Below, piece by piece: positions 25,206 through 34,582 of a DNA stretch of 64,000 nucleotides. Below the pieces are notes generated by a model. The model was not told the origin of the DNA. It saw only the letters and a program-made list of their open reading frames with translations, and ran no database searches. Numbering within the stretch: position 1 is the first letter of the stretch; the number at the start of each line of letters is the position of its first letter. Source of the stretch: an uncultured Solobacterium sp. (lineage in GTDB: Bacteria > Bacillota_I > Bacilli_A > Erysipelotrichales > Erysipelotrichaceae); assembly GCA_900547815.1 (NCBI GenBank), contig URHY01000002.1, positions 7,306 to 71,305 on the forward strand. The letters run 5' to 3'. Position numbers and translations under genes: made by a program.

Positions 25206-25952
25206 ATGAGAAAACCTATTATCGTTGGAAACTGGAAAATGAATAAAAACAACGCTGAAACAAAAGCTTTCTTCGAAGCTGTTGACGGTGTTGCTGCTAG
25301 CGAAAATGCTACTTATGGAATTGGATGTCCATTTACTGATTTAAGAACTGCATTGGATCACGCTAAAAACTTAGTTGTAGCTGCTGAAAACTGCCACTTT
25401 GAAGATAGTGGAGCTTTCACAGGTGAAGTTAGTGTTCCTATGTTAGAAGAAATGGGTGTTAAATACTGCATTATCGGTCACTCAGAACGTCGTGAAATGT
25501 TTGGTGATACTGATGAAACAGTAAACAAAAAAGCAAAACGTTTAATCAAAGCTGGAATCACTCCAATCTTATGTGTTGGTGAAACAGAAGCTGATTACGA
25601 TGCTGGAAACTCAGAAAAAGTAATTCGTGAAGAATTAGCTGGTTCATTAGCTGACTTATGTCCAAAATGTGTTGGTGAAATGGTAATTGCCTACGAACCA
25701 ATCTGGGCTATTGGAACTGGAAAATCTGCTTCAGTTGAAATTGCTGAAAACTGCTGTAAGATTGTACGTGACCAAGTTAAGGTTATGTATGGTGAAGAAG
25801 CTGCTGAAAAAGTACGTATCCAATATGGTGGAAGTGTTAAACCTAACAATATCGTTGAATATATGGCTCAACCAGATATCGATGGTGCATTAATTGGTGG
25901 TGCTAGTTTAAAAGAAGATAGCTTCACAGAAATCATTGAAAAAACAAAATAA
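25206..25952 (+). CDS. tpiA: Triosephosphate isomerase
   Basis: 248 residues, standard length. Interconverts dihydroxyacetone phosphate and glyceraldehyde 3-phosphate. N-terminal GNWKMNK with the catalytic Lys, His in IIGHSERR, catalytic Glu in VIAYEPIWAIGTGKSA, and the phosphate loop YGGSVKPNN are all present. Cotranscribed with pgk, with its own GGAG site, and followed by a terminator. Confidence 0.98.
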   Translation: MRKPIIVGNWKMNKNNAETKAFFEAVDGVAASENATYGIGCPFTDLRTALDHAKNLVVAAENCHFEDSGAFTGEVSVPMLEEMGVKYCIIGHSERREMFGDTDETVNKKAKRLIKAGITPILCVGETEADYDAGNSEKVIREELAGSLADLCPKCVGEMVIAYEPIWAIGTGKSASVEIAENCCKIVRDQVKVMYGEEAAEKVRIQYGGSVKPNNIVEYMAQPDIDGALIGGASLKEDSFTEIIEKTK

Positions 25953-25965
25953 TTAATGATGATTT

Positions 25966-25990
25966 AGGCCTCGAAAGAGGCCTTTAATTT
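25966..25990 (+). terminator. Terminator after tpiA
   Basis: AGGCCTC, loop GAAA, GAGGCCT, then TTAATTTT. Confidence 0.88.
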
Positions 25991-26086
25991 TAGTGGCTTC
26001 TAACCAAAAATAAAATAAAGGGTTGTTTGTGAGGCGGTTTCATGGTAAAATACTCATGAACTATTTTAAATAGGGGGTAGAATAAA

Positions 26087-27100
26087 ATGAACTTTGTAGA
26101 AAATAATGGTAAAAAAGTCGCAGCAATTCTTTGCGTGGCATCTGCTTTCCCTGTTGTAGCAACAGTAGTTGCAGCCAAGGAAGAACCAGGATGGCATGGC
26201 GATCGTTACGTAAATGAAGATAAAACTGTAGCTAAAGGATGGCAAGAAATCGAAGGAAAATCTTACTACTTCTCAGAAGATGGTACAGTAAATTCTTCTA
26301 AAACTGAAAATGCTACTACAGCTAGTGTTTCCAGTAACATTACAGGGGAAGTTAAAGAAACAGTGGCTACAGCAAGCCAAGAAGCTGTGAAACAAGAAAC
26401 AGAAGAAAAAGCAGCTGTTGAAGAAGCACCTGTTGAAACTCCAGAAGTTACACCTGAAGAAACAACAGACACAACTGATACTACTGAAACTCCAGAAGCT
26501 CCTGCAGCACCAGTAGAAACACCAAGTGTAGACACAAATACAACAGTTACTCCAGACACTTCAACTGATCAAGTAACTCCAGAAGCTCCTGCAGCTCCAG
26601 CAGCACCAGTAGAAACACCAAGTGTAGACACAAACACAACAGTTACTCCAGACACTTCAACTGATCAAGTAACTCCAGAAGCTCCTGCAGCTCCTGTTAC
26701 ACCAGAAGCTCCAGCAGTTCCTGAAACTCCAGCTACACCAGAAGCACCAGCTGATTCAACATTAGGTGATCGAATTTCAGCTGCTGCTCAAGAATTAGTA
26801 GGTGTTACAGATGGATTATGGTGTACACAAGTTGTTCAACAAGCGTTAGCTAATGCAGGTGTAAGTGATGCATATCAATTATGGCCAGATCAATATGCTG
26901 GTGTATACGGATATTATACTGATTCTCCTCAAGCAGGTGACTTATTGTATTACAACAATGGTGGACGTGGAATTGATCACATTGCGATTTATATCGGTAA
27001 TGGAATGGCAGTACATGGAAACTATAATGGTAAGACTGTAATTGCTAGTGCATATGTACCTGGAGCAGCTAACCCACAATTCATTCGTGTTGTTAGATAA
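26087..27100 (+). CDS. Secreted cell-wall NlpC/P60-like hydrolase with Pro/Thr/Ala-rich linker
   Basis: 337 residues. Residues 1-28 are a signal peptide (hydrophobic VAAILCVASAFPVVATVVAA). One choline-binding/glucan-type repeat follows (GWHGDRY...KGWQEIEGKSYYFSEDG, 36-70). Residues about 95-225 form a Thr/Pro/Ala/Glu-rich linker with a 32-residue unit repeated in tandem (96-base DNA repeat at 26504 and 26600). The C-terminal domain resembles NlpC/P60: catalytic Cys in LWCTQVV (about 247), His in DHIAIYIGNG, and GMAVHGNY. It probably cuts peptidoglycan stem peptides. A paralogue lies at 39328. Confidence 0.82.
   Translation: MNFVENNGKKVAAILCVASAFPVVATVVAAKEEPGWHGDRYVNEDKTVAKGWQEIEGKSYYFSEDGTVNSSKTENATTASVSSNITGEVKETVATASQEAVKQETEEKAAVEEAPVETPEVTPEETTDTTDTTETPEAPAAPVETPSVDTNTTVTPDTSTDQVTPEAPAAPAAPVETPSVDTNTTVTPDTSTDQVTPEAPAAPVTPEAPAVPETPATPEAPADSTLGDRISAAAQELVGVTDGLWCTQVVQQALANAGVSDAYQLWPDQYAGVYGYYTDSPQAGDLLYYNNGGRGIDHIAIYIGNGMAVHGNYNGKTVIASAYVPGAANPQFIRVVR
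26504..26695 (+). repeat. 96-base tandem repeat in the linker coding region
   Basis: Two near-identical copies in frame start at 26504 and 26600, encoding a 32-residue Pro/Thr-rich unit. Unequal crossing-over could change linker length. Confidence 0.85.
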
Positions 27101-27111
27101 TTTGAATTTAT

Positions 27112-27142
27112 AAGCTTGGCTTTGACCAAGCTTTTTTTTTAA
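27112..27142 (+). terminator. Terminator after the NlpC/P60-like gene
   Basis: AAGCTTGG, loop CTTTGA, CCAAGCTT and a ten-base T run. Confidence 0.92.
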
Positions 27143-27187
27143 TGTTTTGTATTGTATAATATGAGGTAGTTTTGGAGGCTAAATCTT

Positions 27188-27703
27188 ATGAATGAAGCAT
27201 ATAAAAATATAATCGATAGAAGAAGTGTTAGAAATTTTAATGATATAAAAGTAAGTCATGATGTAATTGAAAAAATCGTGTATGCTGGTCAGTGTGCACC
27301 AAGTGGAATGAATCGTCAAATTTTTGCCTTTGTGGTTGTAGAAAATGAAGAGTTGATTGAAAAATTGTCAAAAATGAATGCTGAAGTAATGAATTCAACA
27401 TCAGATCCTTTCTATGGTGCTAAAAGCATGATTATTGTTTTTGCCGATTCTAATGCACCAACCTATTTATATGATGGCGCTTTAGCTATGGGCAATCTAA
27501 TGAATGCGGCGAATGCACTTGGTGTAGATTCATGTTGGATTCATCGTGCTAAAGAGGTATTTGAAACTGAATTTGGTAAAAAATTAAAGAGGAAGTGGCA
27601 AATTCCCGAATCATATGAAGGGATTGGACATTGTATATTAGGATATCGTGCGCAAGAGCTACCAGAACGTGCTCAAAGAACTTCTAAGGTGATTTATGCA
27701 TAG
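27188..27703 (+). CDS. Nitroreductase family protein
   Basis: 171 residues, at the small end for this FMN-dependent NAD(P)H oxidoreductase fold. The FMN-binding Arg-Ser segment is DRRSVRNFND near the N-terminus and APSGMNRQ follows; the middle GALAMGNLMNAANALGVDSCWIH and the C-terminal GIGHCILGYRAQELP are typical. Natural substrate unknown; relatives reduce nitro groups, quinones or flavins. It overlaps ispF by eight bases and has a GGAGG site. Confidence 0.88.
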   Translation: MNEAYKNIIDRRSVRNFNDIKVSHDVIEKIVYAGQCAPSGMNRQIFAFVVVENEELIEKLSKMNAEVMNSTSDPFYGAKSMIIVFADSNAPTYLYDGALAMGNLMNAANALGVDSCWIHRAKEVFETEFGKKLKRKWQIPESYEGIGHCILGYRAQELPERAQRTSKVIYA

Positions 27704-28181
27704 TATACGTATTGGACAAGCTGTAGATATTCATCAGCTTGTAGAGAACAGAAAACTAATTCTGGGCGGTGTTGAAATAGAGCATTCGAAAGGTTTATTA
27801 GGACATTCAGATGCAGATGTTTTAACTCATGCGATTGGTGAAAGTATTTTAGGAGCACTTTCTTTAGGAGATCTAGGAAAACACTTTCCGGATACGGATC
27901 CAAAATTTAAAGGAGCCAATAGTTTGGTATTATTAGGTCATATTTATGACATGATGGATGATATGGGATATCAAATTGGTAATGTGGATGCGACCATTTT
28001 AGCTGAAAGACCTAAAATGGCACCTCATATCATTCAAATGCGAACAAATATCGCACATGTTTTACATTGTGATATAGAAGATGTCTCTATTAAGGCAACT
28101 CGTGGAGAAAAACTAGGCTTTGTAGGGAATGAAGAGGGTATTGTTAGTTTAAGTGTTTGTATATTGGAGAGAAAAGCATGA
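27696..28181 (+). CDS. ispF: 2-C-methyl-D-erythritol 2,4-cyclodiphosphate synthase
   Basis: 161 residues. Fifth step of the non-mevalonate isoprenoid pathway. Metal ligands are in GQAVDIHQL (Asp-x-His) and the third His in GLLGHSDADVLTHA; GDLGKHFPDTDP and KATRGEKLGFVGNEEGI are conserved. The start lies within the nitroreductase end, so translation is coupled. It overlaps dtd by four bases. Confidence 0.96.
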   Translation: MHSIRIGQAVDIHQLVENRKLILGGVEIEHSKGLLGHSDADVLTHAIGESILGALSLGDLGKHFPDTDPKFKGANSLVLLGHIYDMMDDMGYQIGNVDATILAERPKMAPHIIQMRTNIAHVLHCDIEDVSIKATRGEKLGFVGNEEGIVSLSVCILERKA

Positions 28182-28627
28182 GAGTTGTAATTCAAAGAGC
28201 AAAAAACGCAAAATGTACAGTAGAGGGTCAAATTACAGGTCAAATTGATCATGGATATTGTATTTTTGTTGGTTTTAATAATGAGGATACAGATGAAATT
28301 ATTGATAAAATGATCCATAAAATTTTATTTTTACGTATTTTTGAAGACGAAAATGGCAAGATGAATAAATCAATACAGGATGTCGATGGAAGCATTCTAT
28401 CTATTTCACAATTTACTTTATATGCGGATTGCAAAAAGGGAAATCGTCCAAGTTTTACAAATGCTGGTAAGCCAGATTTGGCTACGGCATTATATGATCA
28501 ATTTAATCTAAAACTTCAAGAGCAAGGCATGCATGTTGAAACAGGTATCTTTGGAGCAGATATGAAGATTGAATTGTTGAACGATGGTCCTGTAACGATT
28601 GTGTTAGATTCAAAGGAGTTGTTTTAA
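28178..28627 (+). CDS. dtd: D-aminoacyl-tRNA deacylase
   Basis: 149 residues from the ATG that overlaps the ispF stop. Removes D-amino acids mischarged on tRNA. The active-site motifs SQFTLYADCKKGNRP and the cross-subunit NDGPVTIVLDS are both present. The folD start codon overlaps its stop by one base. Confidence 0.96.
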   Translation: MRVVIQRAKNAKCTVEGQITGQIDHGYCIFVGFNNEDTDEIIDKMIHKILFLRIFEDENGKMNKSIQDVDGSILSISQFTLYADCKKGNRPSFTNAGKPDLATALYDQFNLKLQEQGMHVETGIFGADMKIELLNDGPVTIVLDSKELF

Positions 28628-29481
28628 TGGAAATTATTTATGGAAATATAATTGCGGATAACATCAAGTCTTCAATGAAGCAAAAAATTGATGATATTCG
28701 TGCCCAAGGAAAAAGACTACCATTATTAAGTGTGGTTCTTGTTGGTAATAATGCGGCAAGTAATTCTTATGTTCGGGGTAAAGAAAAGGCATGTGCCTCA
28801 ATTGGTATGCTTCAACAAACGATTCGTTTAGATGAAAATGTATCGCAAAAAGAATTAAGTGATGTAATTGTAAATTTAAATCTAGATCCTGAAGTTGATG
28901 GTATTTTAGTACAAATGCCACTTCCTGAACATTTAGATGAAACAGCTGTATTAGAACTGATTGATCCACAAAAAGATGTGGATGGCTTACACCCTATGAA
29001 TGCAGGGTGTTTATTAACAAATCGACCTGGATTTATTCCTTGTACACCACAAGGTGTCATGGCAATGTTAGATTCAATTGGCTATAAAGATTTATCTGGA
29101 AAGCGTGCGGTTGTTTGTGGGAGAAGTAATTTAGTGGGTAAACCAGTTGCGTTACTCCTTCAAAATCGCAATGCGACAGTCACGGTTGTACACTCAAAAA
29201 CACCAGATATCGAAACAATTGCTTCACAAGCAGATATTTTGATTGTTGCGATGGGTGTTAGTCAAATGGTCAATGAAAATTGGGTAAAAGAAGGTGCCGT
29301 TGTAATCGATGTAGGAATTAATCGTGTAAATGGAAAACTTGTTGGTGATTGCGACTTTGAATCTGTGTCAAAAAAGGCTAGTTATGTAAGTCCAGTGCCA
29401 AAAGGTGTTGGTCCAATGACGGTTTGTATGTTATTATCGAATACGTTAGATGCATATAAAATGCATATACAAGGAGAATAA
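28627..29481 (+). CDS. folD: Bifunctional methylenetetrahydrofolate dehydrogenase/cyclohydrolase
   Basis: 284 residues, full length. Converts 5,10-methylene-THF to 10-formyl-THF. Catalytic Lys lies in NSYVRGKEKACASIG, then DGILVQMPLPEH, PQKDVDGLHP, FIPCTPQGVM, the NADP loop VCGRSNLVGKP and the closing PVPKGVGPMTVCML. Coupled to dtd by an overlapping ATG. Confidence 0.97.
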   Translation: MEIIYGNIIADNIKSSMKQKIDDIRAQGKRLPLLSVVLVGNNAASNSYVRGKEKACASIGMLQQTIRLDENVSQKELSDVIVNLNLDPEVDGILVQMPLPEHLDETAVLELIDPQKDVDGLHPMNAGCLLTNRPGFIPCTPQGVMAMLDSIGYKDLSGKRAVVCGRSNLVGKPVALLLQNRNATVTVVHSKTPDIETIASQADILIVAMGVSQMVNENWVKEGAVVIDVGINRVNGKLVGDCDFESVSKKASYVSPVPKGVGPMTVCMLLSNTLDAYKMHIQGE

Positions 29482-29483
29482 TT

Positions 29484-29675
29484 ATGGATTATGGATTAAA
29501 TGATATTGTAGAAATGAAAAAAGAGCATCCTTGTCATAAGTCCAAAGAATGGAAAATTATTCGTATGGGTGCTGATATTCGAATTAAATGTTTAGGTTGT
29601 GGTGCCAGTGTTTTGATGCCTAGACAAAAATTTGAAAAAAAATTAAAAAAAGTAATTCGACATGAAGAAGAATAG
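29484..29675 (+). CDS. DUF951 family small protein
   Basis: 63 residues. The pattern GLNDIVEMKKEHPCHKSKEW...RIKCLGCGASVLMPRQKFEK is that of DUF951, with three Cys and a His that could bind zinc. Firmicutes commonly carry this gene directly before ychF, as here. Function unknown; a nucleic-acid or ribosome link is only a guess. Confidence 0.88.
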   Translation: MDYGLNDIVEMKKEHPCHKSKEWKIIRMGADIRIKCLGCGASVLMPRQKFEKKLKKVIRHEEE

Positions 29676-29692
29676 AGAGGATGTATAAATTT

Positions 29693-30796
29693 ATGCCATT
29701 AACTGCTGGAATCGTTGGTCTTCCAAACGTTGGAAAGTCAACGTTATTTAACGCTATTACTAAATCTCAGGTAGAAGCTGCAAACTATCCATTTGCGACA
29801 ATTCAACCTAACGTAGGAGTTGTAGAAGTACCAGACTATCGTATTGATCGTTTAGTTGAAATCTTCAATCCAAAAAAGACAATCTATACTACATTTGAAT
29901 TTACAGATATTGCTGGATTGGTTAAAGGTGCTAGTCAAGGTGAAGGTTTAGGAAACCAATTTTTATCAAACATTCGTTTAACAGATGCGATTTGTCACGT
30001 GGTTCGTTGTTTTGATAACCCTGATATTACACATGTTGAAAATAGTGTAGATCCAATTCGTGATATTGAAATCATTAACTTAGAACTAACTTTAGCAGAT
30101 TTGCAAACTATTGAAAATCGTAGAAGTAAGATTGAACGTAAAGCTAAGACAAACAAAGACAAGGAATCTTTAGATGAATTGGCTTTATTAGATCGTCTTC
30201 AACCTGTTTTAGAAGAAGGAAAACCAGCTCGTTCTCTAGAATTGAATGAAGAAGAACAAATTTTGATGAAGGGCTATAACTTATTAACCGCAAAGCCAAT
30301 GATCTATGTTGCTAACTTAGATGATGAAGGTATTATGGATCCAGATTCATGTGCTTACTATAATCAAGTAAAAGAATATGCGCAAAGCCAAAATAATCAG
30401 GTTGTTGCCTTATGTGCTCAGATGGAAGAAGAATTGTCTGGCTTGGATAAAGAAGAAAAAGATGCATTCTTAGAAGAATTAGGTGTAGAAACATCAGGAT
30501 TGGATCAATTGATTCAAAAGGCATATTCAGTATTGGATTTATGCACATTCTTGACTGCTGGAGAAGATGAGTGTCGTGCATGGACATTTAAAAAGGGTAT
30601 GAAAGCACCTGATTGTGCCGGTATTATTCATACAGACTTTAAAAAAGGCTTTATTCGTGCAGAAGTATATCGTTTTGACGATATTGATGAATTAGGTAGT
30701 GAATTAGCTATTAAAGAAGCAGGGCGCTTGCGCTTAGAAGGAAAAGATTATGTCGTTCAAGATGGCGATGTAATGCATTTTAGATTTAATGTTTAA
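29693..30796 (+). CDS. ychF: Ribosome-binding ATPase YchF/OLA1
   Basis: 367 residues from MPLTAGIVGLPNVGKS, the conserved start; an ATG four codons earlier overlaps the GAGAGG site. Obg-family P-loop protein with ATP preference. G1 GLPNVGKST, G3 DIAGLVKGAS, and the altered G4 NLDDEG (instead of NKxD) are visible, with a coiled-coil helical domain (about 130-200) and C-terminal TGS domain. It overlaps the following M50 gene by eight bases. Confidence 0.96.
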   Translation: MPLTAGIVGLPNVGKSTLFNAITKSQVEAANYPFATIQPNVGVVEVPDYRIDRLVEIFNPKKTIYTTFEFTDIAGLVKGASQGEGLGNQFLSNIRLTDAICHVVRCFDNPDITHVENSVDPIRDIEIINLELTLADLQTIENRRSKIERKAKTNKDKESLDELALLDRLQPVLEEGKPARSLELNEEEQILMKGYNLLTAKPMIYVANLDDEGIMDPDSCAYYNQVKEYAQSQNNQVVALCAQMEEELSGLDKEEKDAFLEELGVETSGLDQLIQKAYSVLDLCTFLTAGEDECRAWTFKKGMKAPDCAGIIHTDFKKGFIRAEVYRFDDIDELGSELAIKEAGRLRLEGKDYVVQDGDVMHFRFNV

Positions 30797-31430
30797 TTTT
30801 CAAAATATAATTTATTTGATTATTGCCGTAGTATTGTCTATGTCCATTCATGAAATGGCACATGGTTTAGTTTCTTATTGGATGGGAGATCCTACAGCTA
30901 AAATCGAAGGAAGATTGAGCTTAAATCCATTTAAGCATGTAGACTGGGTTGGTCTAGTTTGTTTGTTGATATGTGGATTTGGATGGGCAAAACCAGTACC
31001 AATCGATTCGAGATATTATAAAGACGCAAAAACAGGAATTATATGGACAAGCTTTGCGGGTCCAGTTGCTAATTTTCTTTTAAGCTTTATTTGTGTGTTT
31101 CTGTTTTATGCATTATATAAATTTGCTCCTTATTTTATGATGTCAAATGTAGGTTATTTTGTATCAAATGCATTAACTTATACAGGACTTATTTCAACAG
31201 GTTTTGGAATATTTAATTTAATTCCAGTACCTCCATTAGATGGTTCTAAGGTGCTATTTTCATTCTTGCCGGATGATAAATATTATAAGTTTATCAATGG
31301 AGCACCATGGATGAATTTATTGTTTATCTTTATGATTTTTACAGGTATCTTAGATTATCCATTAGGCATGTTACGCTCGAATATGATTCAATTTTTTGAG
31401 ATGATTGCAAAGATGATTTTAGGTTTCTAA
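30789..31430 (+). CDS. M50-family site-2 protease-like membrane protein
   Basis: 213 residues with about five hydrophobic segments. The intramembrane zinc motif is HEMAHG (about 18-23) and the third ligand Asp is in NLIPVPPLDGSKVL (about 150). It lacks a PDZ domain and belongs to the short 'site-2 protease family' common in Firmicutes, whose substrate is generally unknown. Its start overlaps the ychF end. Confidence 0.9.
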   Translation: MFNFQNIIYLIIAVVLSMSIHEMAHGLVSYWMGDPTAKIEGRLSLNPFKHVDWVGLVCLLICGFGWAKPVPIDSRYYKDAKTGIIWTSFAGPVANFLLSFICVFLFYALYKFAPYFMMSNVGYFVSNALTYTGLISTGFGIFNLIPVPPLDGSKVLFSFLPDDKYYKFINGAPWMNLLFIFMIFTGILDYPLGMLRSNMIQFFEMIAKMILGF

Positions 31431-31455
31431 AGTCATCTTTTTTTAAACGCTTTCA
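31410..31455 (+). terminator. Terminator overlapping the M50 gene stop, with possible cre site
   Basis: AAGATGA (31410-31416) pairs with TCATCTT (31433-31439) before a T run. TTTAAACGCTTTCA (31442-31455), read on the other strand as TGAAAGCGTTTAAA, matches the cre consensus except one base. Confidence 0.6.
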
Positions 31456-31589
31456 GAAAAAAATACCATTTAACTAAAAATTAACATAAATTTAATATTG
31501 TTTTGACATTATTTTTATTGCATAATAAAGGCGTCGCGATATGCGTAAAAATTGAAAATAAAATAATTCATTTATAAAAGGAGTTCGAG

Positions 31590-33398
31590 ATGGAAATAGT
31601 TACAATGGTCTTATCCCTATTAGGTGGCATTGCGTTATTTTTGTTCGGTATGTCTTTAATGGGCGATGGACTAAAAAGCGTAGCCGGTAATAAATTAGAA
31701 GCATTCTTGTACAAAATGACAAACACAAGTTTAAAAGGTGTTGCCCTAGGTGCAGGTGTTACTTCCGTTATTCAATCTAGTAGTGCTACGACAGTAATGG
31801 TCATTGGTTTTGTTAACTCAGGTATGATGAAACTAAGACAAGCAATCGGTATTATTATGGGTGCTAATATTGGTACAAGTATTACTGGTTGGATATTGTG
31901 TTTATCTTATGTTGGTGGATCAAATGGTATCGCAAGCTTATTTTCGACAGCTACGATTACAACGTTGTTTGCGTTTATTGGTATTTGTTTAAAAACATTT
32001 GGAAAACGTACAACACATAAAAATGTTGGTAATATCATGCTTGGATTTGCGATTTTAATGACGGGTATGCAACAAATGAGTGGAGCTGTTTCACCTTTAA
32101 GAACAAATGAAACATTCATTAGTATGCTTACAATGTTCTCAAATCCAGTCATGGGTATTCTTGTTGGTATTTTGTTTACAGCGGTTCTACAAAGTGCAAG
32201 TGCTGCAATTGGTATTTTGCAGGCACTATCTATGACAGGCTCATTGACATTTGCGGCAGCATTCCCAATTAACTTGGGTATTGGTATTGGTGCTGCATGT
32301 CCAGTGTTGATTTCTGCTTTAAGTGCAAACAAGAATGGTAAACGTACCGCATTAGAATATTTGATCAATGACTTATTTGGTATGATTATTTGGTCTATCT
32401 TATTCTATGGTTCAAATCTATTTATGCACTATGATTTTGTGAATAAAGTTATGTCTCCAATAAATATTGCATTAATGAATACAGCGATTCGTTGTGGAAA
32501 TGTATTAGTTTTATTCTGGTTCATTCCTCAAATTGAAAAATTATTGATGCGTATTGTCAAAGACAGTCCAGAAGATCTAGCAGAACAGGCTGACTTTGAT
32601 TTATTAGAAGAACGTTTGATTCCTTATCCTGCCTTAGCTATTGCTCAATGTCATCGTGTTATGAATGGTATGGCTAAAAAGGTTCGTAATAATGTGAATC
32701 GTTCAATGAACTTGATCAATGAATTTAGACCTGAAAAATATGAGAAGGTACATCGTAAAGAAACATTGATTGATAAATATGAAGCGCGTTTAGGTTCTTA
32801 TTTGATGCAACTTACAAAACAAGCATTAAATACTGAACAAACAAGACAAGCCTCATTATATCTTCATACTATTAGTGACTTTGAAAGAATCGGTGATCAC
32901 GCGGCAGATATTGCCGAGATGTCAAAGAGTATCAATGAAAATCGTATGGAAATGTCAGAAGCTGCCATGAATGAGTTAAACCTTGTCATGGAAGCAGTTC
33001 GTGAATCGATGAATATGACATACCATGCATATCTAGAAGATGATTTCGATTTGGCTCGACGTGTATCTCCACTTGGAATTGTCATTCGTGGACTATGTGA
33101 TGAAATGAAATTACGTCACGTTGAACGTTTATCTCAAGGAAACTGTGGACTTGAAGAAGGTACAGTATTCAATGATTTATTGAATAGTTTAAACCGTATT
33201 GCCACACACTGTGCAAGTAGTATGGTGGCCTTGGTCAAGATTCGTGAAAAAGATACAGATATCCACATTCACGATTCAAAAGTATATGCGATTGAGGGTG
33301 ATGATTATAAAACGACGTTGGCTGAATATCGCGAAAAATATGATCTTGGACAAAGAGAAGGTCGTATTGTAAGTATGGAAGACGATCAAGTTGAATAG
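31590..33398 (+). CDS. Na+/phosphate cotransporter family protein with PhoU-like domain
   Basis: 602 residues. The N-terminal membrane half carries two inverted PNaS repeats: GVTSVIQSSSATTVMVIGF (about 55) and FTAVLQSASAAIGILQAL (about 195), each with the QSS/QSA motif. Residues about 335-580 are a helical PhoU-like domain (SDFERIGDHAADIAE, about 430), typical of YjbB/NptA-type importers or exporters. A GGAG site precedes the ATG, and a terminator follows. Transport direction is not evident. Confidence 0.92.
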   Translation: MEIVTMVLSLLGGIALFLFGMSLMGDGLKSVAGNKLEAFLYKMTNTSLKGVALGAGVTSVIQSSSATTVMVIGFVNSGMMKLRQAIGIIMGANIGTSITGWILCLSYVGGSNGIASLFSTATITTLFAFIGICLKTFGKRTTHKNVGNIMLGFAILMTGMQQMSGAVSPLRTNETFISMLTMFSNPVMGILVGILFTAVLQSASAAIGILQALSMTGSLTFAAAFPINLGIGIGAACPVLISALSANKNGKRTALEYLINDLFGMIIWSILFYGSNLFMHYDFVNKVMSPINIALMNTAIRCGNVLVLFWFIPQIEKLLMRIVKDSPEDLAEQADFDLLEERLIPYPALAIAQCHRVMNGMAKKVRNNVNRSMNLINEFRPEKYEKVHRKETLIDKYEARLGSYLMQLTKQALNTEQTRQASLYLHTISDFERIGDHAADIAEMSKSINENRMEMSEAAMNELNLVMEAVRESMNMTYHAYLEDDFDLARRVSPLGIVIRGLCDEMKLRHVERLSQGNCGLEEGTVFNDLLNSLNRIATHCASSMVALVKIREKDTDIHIHDSKVYAIEGDDYKTTLAEYREKYDLGQREGRIVSMEDDQVE

Positions 33399-33407
33399 AA
33401 ATTAAAA

Positions 33408-33430
33408 AAGGGCCTGAGAAATCAGGCCTT
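33408..33430 (+). terminator. Terminator after the Na/Pi transporter
   Basis: GGCCTGA, loop GAAA, TCAGGCC, TTT. It overlaps the 3' end of the convergent kinase gene and is only weakly T-rich. Confidence 0.65.
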
Positions 33431-34456
33431 TGATGTATTAATTTGAATGTCACATTTGTCTTGGATTGAAAAAGTATTAAAATAGGCTTCTTCTAAAGGA
33501 ATCCAGCGTTGAATGAAATTATTCAACATCTTTGGATTTCTTTTTCTTAGTCTTTCTATTTGTTCATCTTTATTGACTGTTAAGAAAACGGAAAAATCAT
33601 AATATTTTTGAAGACTAGAATGCATAGAATAAGAGCCTTCTATAATATTGAATGTTTTATATGGAATCAAGATAGTATGCTCTATAGACATAGTTGAACA
33701 ATTAAATTTACACAACTTCACATCTTCATGTTTTGATAATGGAATCAATATCTCTTGTTCAAAACGCTCATGATCCACGTTTTCTCCTGGACTTGTAAGT
33801 CTTTCTGTTGTCCTTTGATGGGGTTGCAAGAAAAAGTCGTCCATTTTAAATACGTTGCAGTCATATACTAGTTTTAAAAGATTTGAAAGTGTTGTCTTAC
33901 CCGAAGCACAACGTCCATCAATTGAAATCATAGAAGGGTGGTTGTTGTCTATATATTTGAATAGTTCTAAAAATGGAACATATTTTTTGTGAATCAGACG
34001 ATATGCAGGATGATACAATTGATTGAATGTATCGGAATGATGAATGGCCGGATAATTATCTTCTTTCCATTTAGAAAGAATGCATTTTGATTCTTCTACT
34101 GAAAAGGGAAGTTCGTTATTTGAAATTAAATCCATAAGAGATTGATTTTTTTCTTCGAGTTGTTTTATTCCATTTTTTTCTTGTTGACTCGATAATATAA
34201 ATAAAGTGCTCAACGTGTCTACACTTAAACCATAATTTAAATGGATACGAACATAGTCTCCGTCTAATTCTTCTATAGAATTAAAAGAATCTTTATTGTC
34301 TTGTAGTTCATGTTCAATATTTGATTTGACTTTAGAAAAATCAGAAACAAGGTGTTCACAACCAAAACAACTTTGATACAAGAATTTCATAAGGTCTTGT
34401 AGTTCTAATTTAGGATAGATTTTAAATTGATTGAGGATATATTCTTTGGTGTTCAT
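33422..34456 (-). CDS. P-loop kinase-like protein with extra N-terminal domain (uridine kinase-like)
   Basis: 344 residues. The C-terminal half (about 170-340) is a uridine/pantothenate-kinase-type P-loop domain: ISIDGRCASGKTTLSNLL, then VFKMDDFFLQPHQ and a late IERLRKRNPKMLNNFIQRWIP resembling the lid. The first 165 residues (with CFGCEHLV) are a helical domain I do not recognise that accompanies such kinases. The substrate is unknown. It has no clear ribosome site and stands alone. Confidence 0.72.
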   Translation of the reverse strand: MNTKEYILNQFKIYPKLELQDLMKFLYQSCFGCEHLVSDFSKVKSNIEHELQDNKDSFNSIEELDGDYVRIHLNYGLSVDTLSTLFILSSQQEKNGIKQLEEKNQSLMDLISNNELPFSVEESKCILSKWKEDNYPAIHHSDTFNQLYHPAYRLIHKKYVPFLELFKYIDNNHPSMISIDGRCASGKTTLSNLLKLVYDCNVFKMDDFFLQPHQRTTERLTSPGENVDHERFEQEILIPLSKHEDVKLCKFNCSTMSIEHTILIPYKTFNIIEGSYSMHSSLQKYYDFSVFLTVNKDEQIERLRKRNPKMLNNFIQRWIPLEEAYFNTFSIQDKCDIQINTSKA

Positions 34457-34582
34457 AGAAATTATTTTATCATATTCTTCTCTTTTTTATTATAGATAAA
34501 AACTATAACGGGCGTATATTATTAAATATTATCAATAATCATTTAGAAATGATAGAATAATGTCATTGGAGGAAATTTACTT

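Noticed and set aside
31907-32368. 153-residue open frame opposite the Na/Pi transporter
   Set aside because: Shadow frame over a membrane protein gene.
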